NCBI RefSeq assembly: GCF_001577835.2
Contig: NC_029516.1
Coordinates: forward strand, 79,587,572 to 79,651,571
Reading direction: 5' to 3'
From: Coturnix japonica
Taxonomy: Eukaryota > Chordata > Aves > Galliformes > Phasianidae
DNA length: 64,000 bases
The stretch's first letter is position 1. Each line of letters begins with the position of its first letter. Shown here piece by piece: positions 48,246 through 60,000 of this stretch. The notes under the pieces were generated by a model, which was given only the letters and a program-made list of their open reading frames with translations, ran no database searches and had not been told where the DNA came from. Made by a program: the position numbers and the translations under genes.

Positions 48246-51040
48246 TAGGGAGGAAACAGCAGGAAAACAAGTGATGCAAGGTGATGCCTTTTTCACAGAG
48301 GTGCAAACTTCAGTTCTCACAAAATTATAGCTGTAACTCTTCTTTCTGTATTCAACTTACTGCCTGCTCACCTTATGCAAAATGTGCCTTAGGATATTTG
48401 TGGTGATACGGGTAAAAATACTGCAAAAACAGATAATTGGAGAAGCAAGGCTTGACAAGCTGTTGTTTGATCTGGCAGTATGGTGCAGTGTGGGTTTGCC
48501 AAGAGCAGTCTCATCTGATAGAATTTAGGCACTAAGAGCTGGCAAATGAGTAAGCCTCACATGATTACCTTTATTTTTGCATTATAAGCAAGCAAGATTT
48601 GGAGCTGGAGGGTATAAACAAAGAAAGTGAAACTAGGAGAGTTGATGTATTTATGGCCTAAGAGCCCATTTTGTAATAGGCTTATGTACTGCACAGGTTA
48701 CTTTGGGAGGAAGGAACTGGGTAGCACAATTGCATCTGCCTTCCATACAAAAAGAATGCTGCTGGATTGTGATGCAGCATAGTAATGTGCCTTAACAGAA
48801 CTTCAGCTCCACAGATTTCACTCTTCTCCTCCCCTGTGGGTGTGTGCATCGGACTGACAGCCACCCAGCATTGTATTCTTTGGGTTTCCTGTATGACTGT
48901 ACCCATGTAACGTATTCGGTACAAAAATAGCAAAAGAGAATCAAGAAGTAGCGGATCACCTGGTAAAAGCTGGAGGTCACCAGACCATGTCTTAAGAGGG
49001 TACACAGGTGGTGTACATCCCCCACAAAGCTGGTCACAGCTATTTGTTTTCTGCAGCATGCAAAGGCCATCCACTGGACCTTAACACACCTGCTGTTAGG
49101 TGTGATGTCTCATGTGTAGTGTGGACACTGGGTGATGGGGATGAACATGCAACTCCTTGATTGAAATTACTGAATCATAGAATCATTAAGGTTGGAAAAT
49201 GCCATTAAGATCATCTTGTCCAACCGTCAACCCATCACCACCATGCCCACTAGCTGTAGTTACACTGAACTTCTATCCACTGAGTGGTTTAACTGCATTG
49301 GCAGAAATAACAACTCTTCTGTTTCTTTCAGAAGACTAAGAAAACTGGTGCTGCATTTGACCTGATTGGATTATTTGTACCTTAAGTGGCAGATGTTGCA
49401 CCTTAAATGGCAGTTTCAGTCAGCACCTTTTGTTTCCCTCTTTCAAAAGACATAGACTTTCAGTGGTTTTGATTTAAAGAAAAAAAAAGAAAGAACCAAC
49501 TGCAAGCTCCAGTGCTTTGCTTTTCTTTGCTGGCACATCTGATGGTGAGGTGGCAAGGTGCTTCCTGTTTATCAACAAAAATCTCATCTTCCAACCCAAA
49601 CCTTGATCTCTGGAGACCTCTTCTTATGCCACGGTTCAGCCTTGATCTGAGAGTGGAACACGGCATGTTCAGATTTCTCTAGCATTGCAGCTGGTGGCTG
49701 TGCAGTACTTCTCACAGTTGTGCTCAATCTCTTTTAGCTCTCAATCATATGGACATCATTTTGGGGCAGAGTAGAGTGCATGATGAGTGGATGACAAGCG
49801 TTACACAAGCATAACAAATGACCTACATTATCAACGTAGCAGGGTTGATGTGTATCTGATAAAAACTTTGGTGTTAACTGGAACTATGCCAGGGTAAGAG
49901 ATGAAGAAGCTTGACTTCCTTCCATTAACTGCAGATCGTCTGATGCGTTATGTGCACGCTGAGAACTGGTGCACTCTTCCACTATAATCTCTATTTTTAA
50001 CTATGCTGAAGACTCTGCTTCTGCAAACCTCTTGGTGCAGACATTTAAATGTAATTTTTCAAAGTATTGAGCTGTAGGAGCAGATGCATGATATCCAAAC
50101 TTTAATTAAATAATTGCTGCAAAAGAAGGGCACGGGCATTCCCCTTAAGAGTTCAAAAGGCACTTTGGTCCTTAACTCCTTTTTATCTTCTTTCCTACAA
50201 ACCTGAGCAAGCAGCATAACTGTGTTCTTGTGCCAGTGCTGGGAGGAAAGCTTGGCCTGGCGCAATTGTGCACAGCTACTCGTGAACAGATTGTTTTTAT
50301 TTTGACTGTGATCTGTCACTTTCCAGTATTTATTTCCACGGACTCATTATGGACAAAAGCAATATGCATTAACTTAGCTTACCAGTTATCGCATTAGGAG
50401 GAAAAAAGAGAACACTGGAGGTATTTTCACACATTATTTGTGTGACTTCTTAATAAAAGGAAAACAACCTTTTCCATTTTCTTGCCTGTTCTCCACAAGA
50501 AGCAAACAAGCGGAAGTATTTACATGATTATGAGGATTATGCATTTGTGATGTTTAAGGAACTTTGCAAGGAGATAAAGTGGAATGAGAAACAGAATCCT
50601 CGCAAGAGTGTTCTTAGAACCTCAGAGAAAACTACTCCCCCGCGCATTTTTAGTATTTACTTTGGATGAATTAATTTGGCTCAGTATCATCTTCCTCATG
50701 GATTCCTTTTGCATGTTTATGACCTGAGAATGCCCTCCCGTCTCCTCCCCTTTGCCTCTATTCAAACCACAACAAAAGGTCAGACTGGAAGCAGAATCCT
50801 GAGCAAAGGAGGAATTGGAAAGCTGGTTGTGTTTCCTTTTATTTCTACATTTAAGTGACAAATACCCAGTGCAATTACCCATCCATCTGCATGACACAGG
50901 CTGTGTTTTGCATTCCTGTCTGTAGTGGGGGAGCATCCACGGGTTCTTCTAAACAAAAGGAAAGTTCTCCCGGGAGAGAAAGGTATTCTGGATGGAAAAT
51001 AAACCTGAGACTGCACACAATATGGCTGTTCGGTGAAGTC
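48246..51040. other. Region beyond the BTLA 3' end, no gene seen
   Basis: A short CR1 tip lies at 49173-49265. Two overlapping minus-strand frames at 48682-49074 show no domain. Nothing else was recognised. Confidence 0.35.
49173..49265 (-). repeat. CR1 LINE 3' tip
   Basis: AATCATAGAATCATTAAGG, TTGGAAAATGCCATTAAGAT and CATCACCACCATGCCCACTA match the reversed CR1 end. Confidence 0.85.
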
Positions 51041-51047
51041 TGCCATA

Positions 51048-51057
51048 TTTATTTATT
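51048..51057 (-). terminator. BTLA: BTLA poly(A) signal overlapping the stop codon
   Basis: On the minus strand the last codons AAT-AAA-TAA form two overlapping AATAAA hexamers, the first made from the codons for Asn-Lys. A T/G-containing stretch (CATATTGTGTGCAGTCTC) follows about 25 bases on. If the signal is used, the 3' UTR would be only a few tens of bases. Confidence 0.45.
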
Positions 51058-54000
51058 TAGCTTAATAGAAGCATATTCTATACATTCATTTTCCATAGAG
51101 AGTTTCCTTCTCTGGTATTTATTTGTAGAAGCAGAATGGTTTAGTGAGGCATATATCAGGACATCTTGGCTTTCAAGTGAAGCTGGGGTGGAAGGATCAT
51201 TAGAAGGTGAGTTAGATGCTGTCTCCTGAGCATTACAGTGAGGAACACTGTCATAAATCCTGTTGACAGTCAAGAGCTGAGATGGGCTAGACATGGAGCA
51301 GTAAAGTGAAGAGCTTTCATCTGTAGCTGGAGTTGTCCCAGGAGCATGAGATGGAAGAGCTGATGGGCTTCTGACCTGCAAAAGACAGAACAGGGCACAG
51401 CTCTGTGTATGTCTGATTATTGCCTGTGCTCTTGCTAGATCAGAAGTGGGTAGGATTCTGTTGGTCTAGTTGTAGCCTTTTAAAACTGCTTTTGAAGATG
51501 GGTGCATTGGACTCACCTGATCACTGGATTTTCTTTTGATCTTTGAAATAAGCTAGAAACCATACTCTTGTCTCCAGCCTTCCTCCACTTCCCTTCCAAA
51601 ACTCAGTCATGTCTTTCCTTCCATGATTTCAACTTACGGCAAAACTGATTTATCCTCACAAGAGATATTCTATGCCGCTCACCAAGGCTCTTCTTTCTGA
51701 GGCTTTTAAATCCCCTTTTTCACCTCCAAACCTCAAAGCATCTTTCTGATTGCCCTTATTCTCCTATTTCCAGATCTCTGACCTATTACCTTTTTCTTTT
51801 ATTTATTTTTTTTAAATTATTCCCCAAATAAATTTCCCTTCTCCTCCCAAATATGCGAGTTCCTCTATAAACCTATCTCTCCATCTCTCTCTAAAGAAAT
51901 CCTCTTTTGGCATCCATTTTTTCCAGCCACTTAGAATACACTGCTTTCAGTTTTCTTTCCCCCCATCTTGTCTTTCGAGAGCACTGCAGTCCATTTGGTG
52001 CCCTTTGATCCCTACCACAGCCTTTCTTGCGAGTGACAGCTGCCAGCTCCTGTCAAAACTTTTGCATTCTGCCTTCTGCTCATCTAATTTCATTGGAACC
52101 AATTGCAAGAATTGTGTGAATTCATGCTAGCCACATAGCAAAGCTCTTCTCAATCATTTTACTGACCCTGTGGGTGACTTTTTGTCTTGTGCAGTCAGAA
52201 CCAGGTCAACAAAGGTGCTTTAGGTGCCTAAACTCCTACTGGAATGGTTTTACAAATTAATGCATTTTAAAAGGAGTTTAGATGCTTAAAGTACCTTCAT
52301 GACAAAAATGCTGAGTTCTTTCCCTTTGGCTCAGACAAGATGATATCTCATGCCAGGGAAGCTGTTATTTCCAGACACCACAACCAAATCTGTCTCCAAT
52401 CCTATTCCATGTTTTACACTATGCAAGAATTTATTTTCAGTACGTGTTTATACTGGACACTATCAGGTTTCAGTGGCAGCAGAATTTAAGCATACCTGGC
52501 TCTCTTGTCTCTGTGGTGTTGATGGAGTTCTCTTATGCTTTCCTAGGAAGAAGAAAAAAAAACGTTTCAATCAATCAATCAGCATTGAGAAGCATTGAGA
52601 AGCGTCAGCGACCTTTTTGCTCGCAGAGGCGTATAGGTTACCAAAGCAGCCCTTGCCTTATTGAGTGTCCCTCAAAGAATAAAAATTTGTCTCCAAACTG
52701 GGAATTTACTACCAAAAGATAATCAGCATAAAATGATGTTCTTATAGAATGTGTTTCTATGTTCCCCAGAGCTTTTCTGAATAGGAGCAGATAAATTCCT
52801 GCTGTACTTGTGGCTAGCTGTCTATCTATGCAGTGAAACGGCAAGAAAAGGTATGGAAAAATCCTTAAGCCATCCCATAAGAAAACAAATAACTGATTGC
52901 TTCACTTAATAAGATGTGGGGGACTCCAGGATCCCCTCTTCGCTTAGAGCATGGCAGCTGTGTAAGAATTCCTGTAAAACAGGAAAGATTAATACTGTAA
53001 CTATTTGATAGCTCAGAGGGAAAAGTGGGAATATTAAATGCAACTGAATAGAATTTGACAGCATTTTGCGTGGCTGACAGTCCTGCTCATTTGTAACTTG
53101 ATTGTTCAAAACAAACAAACAAAAATGGGAGAAAAAATTCCAACTATTATAAAATCAGTATTTTTTATTCTTTACTTTCACACTTTTCTCTCTGGAAGGG
53201 AACAAAACATGGAATAAATCAAACTTATTGAAGATTCATTATTTTGACAAGGACAGTTAATTGGAATAATTACTAGTGGATTTTCATTAAGCCTTAAATG
53301 AAACTTTAAACGATAGAATCAGATACACAGTAAGAGAATATTATATTATAAAGCTGCTCACCATAGTACCTCCTTAGACTCCAAAACACGCATATGAAGA
53401 TGAATGGACAACATAGGCCCACAGGTACTGAAGCATAAAGAATGTGCAATGTCTTGTTTTTTCCATGTTCTTTTGACTTAGTAGAGGCATCTAGAACTGT
53501 ATTAACATGCATTAGCATAGGGTAATATTTGACTGGAGATCTTAGCATTTGTTCTTTCTGATGCAACTGGATTCTTAATGTAATTAAAACATTCTTTGGT
53601 ACAGCATGTCATGAGATAACCGTCTTCAGGGACCTATTAGCAAGTATGAAGGTACTGGAATGAAAACTGTGTGGAAAAGTGTTGCTGAGGAATGATATAT
53701 AGCACAAAGCTGACAGAAATAAAGGGTCAGAATTAAAGCATAGCTCTAAACTTCCAGTGCATTCGAAGATTAAGGTCTTTCTTCCTCTTCTTTTTCTGTA
53801 GTATTTGCTCAGTAGACAAAAACAACTAAAAAGCTTTCTGATTGATTTGTACTAGAAATGAATGTTGCCATAGCTTATGCACATGGCATCATTAAGAAGA
53901 TAATAATTTTAGGGGTCTAACTTTAAGACTGAAACTCATAGCAGTACCAGTTGCTTCGTTTCTCTTAAAGAGGAGATAAGAAATCAGAACTTACTTTTAG

Positions 54001-57000
54001 ATGAAGGTGTGGTGGTGTTTGCAGACTTTTCTGAAAGAGAAAAATAAGATGGGGAAATGAAACTGCAACCTGGCATTTTGCACTGCAGTTGTGTTCTCTG
54101 CTCCACAAACTAAAGTGTCAACAAACCTCAACTTCAACCTGGTGATGGAAGAGGGAACAAAATACAGCAAACAAAAGCTGCAGTGATTTGTGGGAGGGGG
54201 GAATGAAGTGTTGGTCTTCCACTGCTGACAAAATCGTTCTTTGTTTCAGGTGTCTGTGGTACTCATAGAAATATATTAATAGAGTACATACACTGAGATC
54301 TATTTCACCATTTATTCATAGTATGATATTTGTGAATATACTCTTCTTGCTTAAAATGAAATCTGTACTGTGGAATCTGGAAAAATACTGTGCCTGATAG
54401 CAGATTGTAGCCTTAATTAAACTTTGGTGTTTATTTCTGCTGCAGGTTTTCCTGTGGCAAAAAAGTAACACTGGTTACAAGTCCATTAACTTATCAGGAG
54501 AAGAAGTGGCAACAGAATGGTTTTATAACTACACAGTCTTAGTTGGACATTAGAGACGTGCAGACTGCTTTCTAGCAGCTGAGCAATGCTGAGGAGGGCA
54601 GATGTGGTTCACCACAACCTAGACATCAAAACTGGCTAAGTTTGTACTGAAGTATCACTTGTCCTCTACTTCTTGAGGGTATTTAAAGCTCAGTGATCAG
54701 TTCTTGAACTTCTTGGGTGCAAAATTATATTTTCTCTGCTCTAGCAGGTGGCAACTCACAGGGGGGCTGAAACTAGATCATCATTAAGGTCCTTTCCAAG
54801 CCAAGGCCATTGTATGGGTCCTTACTGCAAGATTATTCTCAACAAGAGGCTTAAATTGCTTTGTTCTCTTTACTGTTGTGATGCCTCATCAACTATGAAT
54901 AAATGCTATTGGCATTCTATCTAGTTATATAGCATATAACAAGGCTGTCCTTTCATAGCCTTTCTTCGTTCCAGCTGCTAACTTTGAATTATTGAATAAT
55001 TTACTAAAGTGGTGCTTTGCATTTCTATTCCAGATTCTCCTTTTATTTTTCTCTTTTTCTCTTTCCCCAGTACCAAGCGACAGGACAGAAGTATGAAGGT
55101 GACAATTACCCATACAGCTGATTTTGGACTGTACTGTACTACCAGAAAAACATGCTGGGAGAAGCTGTCATCCACTGTGAATGAGTTTTCCTGTATATGG
55201 AATCCACTTGTTTAATGGGGCTCTTTTTGAGACTCAATGGAACTCTCTTTAAAGAATAACAATCACAAAATCACAGAGTTTAGGAGTTGAGAAGGACCTC
55301 TGAGGATCGATTCCAATCTCTTCTGTTAAAGCAGTTCCCTACAGCAGGTCACACAGGAAAGTGTCCAGGTTGGTTCTGCATATCTCCAGAGGAGACTCCA
55401 TAGCATCTATGGCCACCCTGTGCCAGTGTTCTGCCACCCTAACAGTAAAGAAGTTCTTCCTCATGTGTGCATGGAACTTCCTGTGTTCCAGTTCATACTT
55501 ATTGCCTTTGCCCTGTCACTGGGCACTGCTGAAAGAGACTGGCCACATCCACTGGACTCCTGCCCTTTAGATACTCATCAGCAGCAATGAGATCCTTCTC
55601 AGTGTTCTCCAGGCTGAATAGTCTCTCAGCCTTTCTTCATAAGGGAGATGCTGCAGGCCCGTAATACTCTTTATGACCTTCCACTGGACTCTCTCAAGAA
55701 GATCCCTGTCTTTCATGAATGAAGAGCCCAGAACTGGATGGAGTAGGATGGAGTACTCCAGATGTGGCCCCACCAGGGCAAAGTAGTTGGGGAGGACCAC
55801 CTCCCTCAACCCATTGTCCATGCACTTTAACGAGCCCCAACTTTTAGAGTCCTACTGGTCTCACTGTCATTCTGGTAATGAGGAAAAGCTCCAGAGTGAA
55901 AATGTTGGACTCTGATTATGCTTTGCTGTCATTCAATAGCATTCATCCTAACACCCCTGTCTTGAACAACTGTTTGACCGGTCTTTCCTCACAGTAATGA
56001 ACTAGACAAGTGTATAACCAAGTAGTTAACAATACAGATTTTAGTCTCAGAGTTTCTTTGAACTTTAGTTTCAACTAGACTATCACTGGCACCAAATCCA
56101 AGAAGAGAAGAAAAACATGAGAAAAATCTTGATGTGTGGGGATTGATTATATATTCATAAAGCCACTAATCGCAGTTTCTTTTTTCTCTCATTTTTTGCT
56201 AGGCTTTCTTTGTCTACTTTCAGGTCTTATCTCTGCATGGACACTGATAGCAGATAAATCAAGAATACAGCTTTCTTCATTTTTAGGAGTTTTGTTAAAA
56301 TTGACTTTCTCCCTCTGGTATGAATATCAGTTTATATCTCAGTTAAATCTGGAATTGTAGTTTAGAGAGAAAATACATAAAATATGCATAGAAGATTTTC
56401 CTATGTTATCCTTCTCACGGACATTTTCTGTTACTTTTAGATTTATTTCAGATTATTGTTTACTTCACAATCATTAATAATTTACAGAAGTAAAGGCTTT
56501 TGTTTGGTAGTGATTTGTCATAACTGGAATAATGAAAATAATTATATATATTTATATCTTATCTCCATTTCTTCAGATTTGTAAAGTTCTGCTAAACTCA
56601 GTGTTCAAGCTCTAATATATCACTTTTACTTTGGGTCTTATCATTGAATGTCCTGACATTTTAATAAAGATTCTTGTTTCCTATGGTGCCTGATTTCTTT
56701 GGCTAAGTAATAAAAAGTATGTGGCACTCAAGAGCTTCCTACTCCCCTACCCTCTCTTAAAGTACAGTGCTTATGTAATGAAGTGTGATTGCTTGCAAGT
56801 TCAGAGAAAGAAATCCTAAGTATGTCTGTATCTTCCAGTTGATGGGCATAGAAGAAACAATTAACCAAACCAAACAGGCTCGGGAAGATAAAGAGAGCAT
56901 AAGAGCCTGAATGAATTCATCTGCAACAAATGAAAGCAAATCTGTCTGATTTCCCTCCATGACCAAGTAACAGACATCGTGAAGAGTCAAGCAGCCTTAT

Positions 57001-60000
57001 CTATCTATCTATCTGTGGTATATCTTGACTTCTGTGGTATTTTTGAGGCTGCCTTTGGCAATTGTTACCTAGATGCATTTTGATAACATGCTATATTTGA
57101 ACATACAGTAGTTGCAAAATTCTAAATAATTAGACCAGAACAAAGTAAAAATGAAAGGACATGCCATTGGAGGTTATTTATTGAATTGTTCTGAGTCTGG
57201 TTTTGAAATTATTTTTTAAGAAATGACTCAGCTGAAGAAAATATCTATTAGATTTACAGACATTAGAAAGCTGGCAGAAATTATATAGGCACTAAAGGAC
57301 AGGTTTTGACTTCTGTATGATCTTGATAAATTAGGTGTTTTGTAGAAAGATAGGTGATAGTTCAAGAAAAAAAAATGATTGTCATTGTAACCTAGAGTAA
57401 CATTCCTTCTCAGAGATATCAGGGTTCTACTGTCTATGCAGAAAGGCTGAGGCTACCTTCTGGCCTTAACTGGGGACTGGAATCACTTATGCATGTTCTT
57501 GCACTGATATCACAAGAAATTTCCCTCCTTATTATTTGTCACGCTGCCACCAGTTGTGTTAAGGAGCTAATTCCGCTCTTGTCAAAGGATTTCCTTGATG
57601 ACAATTTGACTTTAAAATAATCTTCCACTGCAATTGAACTTACTTCATACCACTTTTGCTGATACAGTATGTTTTCAAGGGAGTTCAAATGACATATGCT
57701 AGTCAGTTTCTCGGCTGGGTTAACTTGATTAACGTTTCCTCTTTTTTTTCCCCCAAACACCTATGCCAGCCCATGCCAAAATTGTGTTCCCTTACCATCT
57801 GATGGTGAACATTCATAATACTACAGTAACTACAACATAATTAGATTTGTTAAAATTAGATTTGTAGAAGAAAATTCCCAGCCACTACTGGGCCTGAATC
57901 CAATTTTCTGTCTTTCTTTCACAGTCACCTGTGTAAAAGATTTTTTAGTCTTTTTTATCAGTTGCTGCTGCAGGTGAAAGCATTTGGCTACCTGCTGCTG
58001 ATTAACCCTAGCAAATAAAGCCTCACCCTCCCTTCACCTTAGAGGGTCAGAAACCACAGTGGATAGAGGAGTAGAAGGAGTAGTGGTCTGAGTAGTGTAG
58101 CTATGTTCTTGGGAGAAGAGGCTTAGCTTACTGTAAACTGATATTGTTGTCATAGTTAATGTTTGTGAATCCCTTAGAAGGAATCCCTTAGAAGCAGCCT
58201 GCGGATATGAGGTAAATGCTATTACTTCATGGAATTATTATTAGTTTTTTTTTCTTTCTGTCAGTCAAAGAGGAATATTTTGAGCTTGTTAACCAAGCTA
58301 CTAGTTGCTTTTTGGTGCATGGAAGAGATGGTACGCTGCCCTACAAAGGGCTCCTCTTAGAAATATAAGATGATTGGGCTTTAGGTTGCTTTTAAGTCTT
58401 CTGGTTTTTTTTTTTTCCCTTTCAGTTACAAAGCAATGATTGGAGTATAAAAAAAAACTTCAGTTGTTTGGTTTCTTTTTTGTACTTCTGTGACATGCTA
58501 AAGATTGGCAGTTGAACTGTTTTGTTTTGTTAGTAGTATTTTGCTAGAAACAAACCTTGTACTTTACATATATTGTAAGTAAGTCATAAATTTGAGGACC
58601 TTCTCGAAGAAATCATTTATTTATTTGTTTTAAAAGGACATTTGTTCAGCCTTTAGAAAATTCTTAGCTGAATTTGTTTTGAAACTCAGTAAAAGTTGGG
58701 ATTGCAAAACCTCTTTTTTGTAATCTACCACCTTCAACAACTAAGAGTAGGAATTCATAACGAATTATCTCATTAGCTTCCTCTCTCACAAATCATCCCA
58801 TATGTAGTTTTTAAAGATAACAACAACAAAACCCTTCAAGTAGATTAAAAAGCAATGGAAAAAAAAAAGTCTAAAATCAAAATTCTTGGGACTGTCTATA
58901 CAGAATAAGATATTTAATGCAAGCTCTAAAATATCTTTCCTAGTTATAGCTCTAAGGACCACTGAAAAGGAATAGGTCTCAGTGGAGATCTGGGATTTAA
59001 ATAACAATATAAAAACATTTCTTAGACAGTAAGGGATGTCTTTAACAGGCAGTGGGAGTGTAGGGAGAGTCAACATTTAATTAACAGGTAACCTTTTCTA
59101 TTTATTGGTTGCTATTAGAAAGATATGCTCAGTAAACTTCAGTAAATGAGTAAACATGGCTCTGAATACTTCTCCCCTGAGCAGGTGATTTTTTTCCTAT
59201 CTTGTTATGGCATATGAGAAGTCAATCTCAGGGTAGTTATCTTCCCATTAAAGACTGTATATGATTTCCAAAATAAATTGAGTTGTTCTTTCTAGAATGC
59301 TGTTATAAGCTGAAACCAACATCATGTCTGAAATTTTCAGTGTTTGTATACGAGTGTTTGTGATGAGTATTTGAATGGGCAGTTTTCAAAAGGGTAAAAG
59401 AATCTGTTATGTGAAAGCTTTATAGATCATTTTCAAACTTAAGGAACTTAGAAAGATTCAGATTAAATAAAAGCAAATTCTCTTTTAGGTCACTGGACTA
59501 TGCTCCTGGATAGGCCGTGGCAAGCCAAGCTCATCTGCACCTAGAACTAATCTACAGGTAAGGAAAACTTTCTGTGTAGTGAACTGCTAGGATAAGGTTT
59601 TCAACTGAAAGTGAATTCTAAACTTATACAATTATGAAAGACTCATGACAATACTGTAATTCTATCAAAAACATTTTTTATCCTTATGCTCAAGGGAATG
59701 GCGTAGCAGTCATGGTGTTATTTATTAAGCAAAGAGAACATGGATAATGGAGACACCTTCCTATTTATGACTCGACTCATCAGAGAAAAATAATAGCTAA
59801 AAATTGAACTTTCTAATCTTCTATTTCTAAATGATGTCGTTTGCACCTCATCTAAGAACTTGAACGTATTCCAGTAAATTAAGAGTTATTAATTGAAAGC
59901 TTGTTTTCTTCTTTGACCTTTTAAAGAGGACCAAGAGATGAAATAGTATGTCATATGTAGGATTTAGCAACAACAACAAAAAAATTGTGTTATATTTAAA

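Noticed and set aside
48682-49074. Two overlapping minus-strand frames (up to 130 aa)
   Set aside because: Two frames are open at once, there is no recognisable family motif, and they lie outside the BTLA exon chain.
57539-57760. Minus-strand frame considered as the BTLA Ig exon
   Set aside because: Only one Cys, no YxC, and it does not end at a phase-1 donor.
58035-58234. Minus-strand Thr/Ser-rich open frame, considered as a BTLA stalk
   Set aside because: No acceptor/donor pair in phase 1; the stalk is already explained by 53995-54030.
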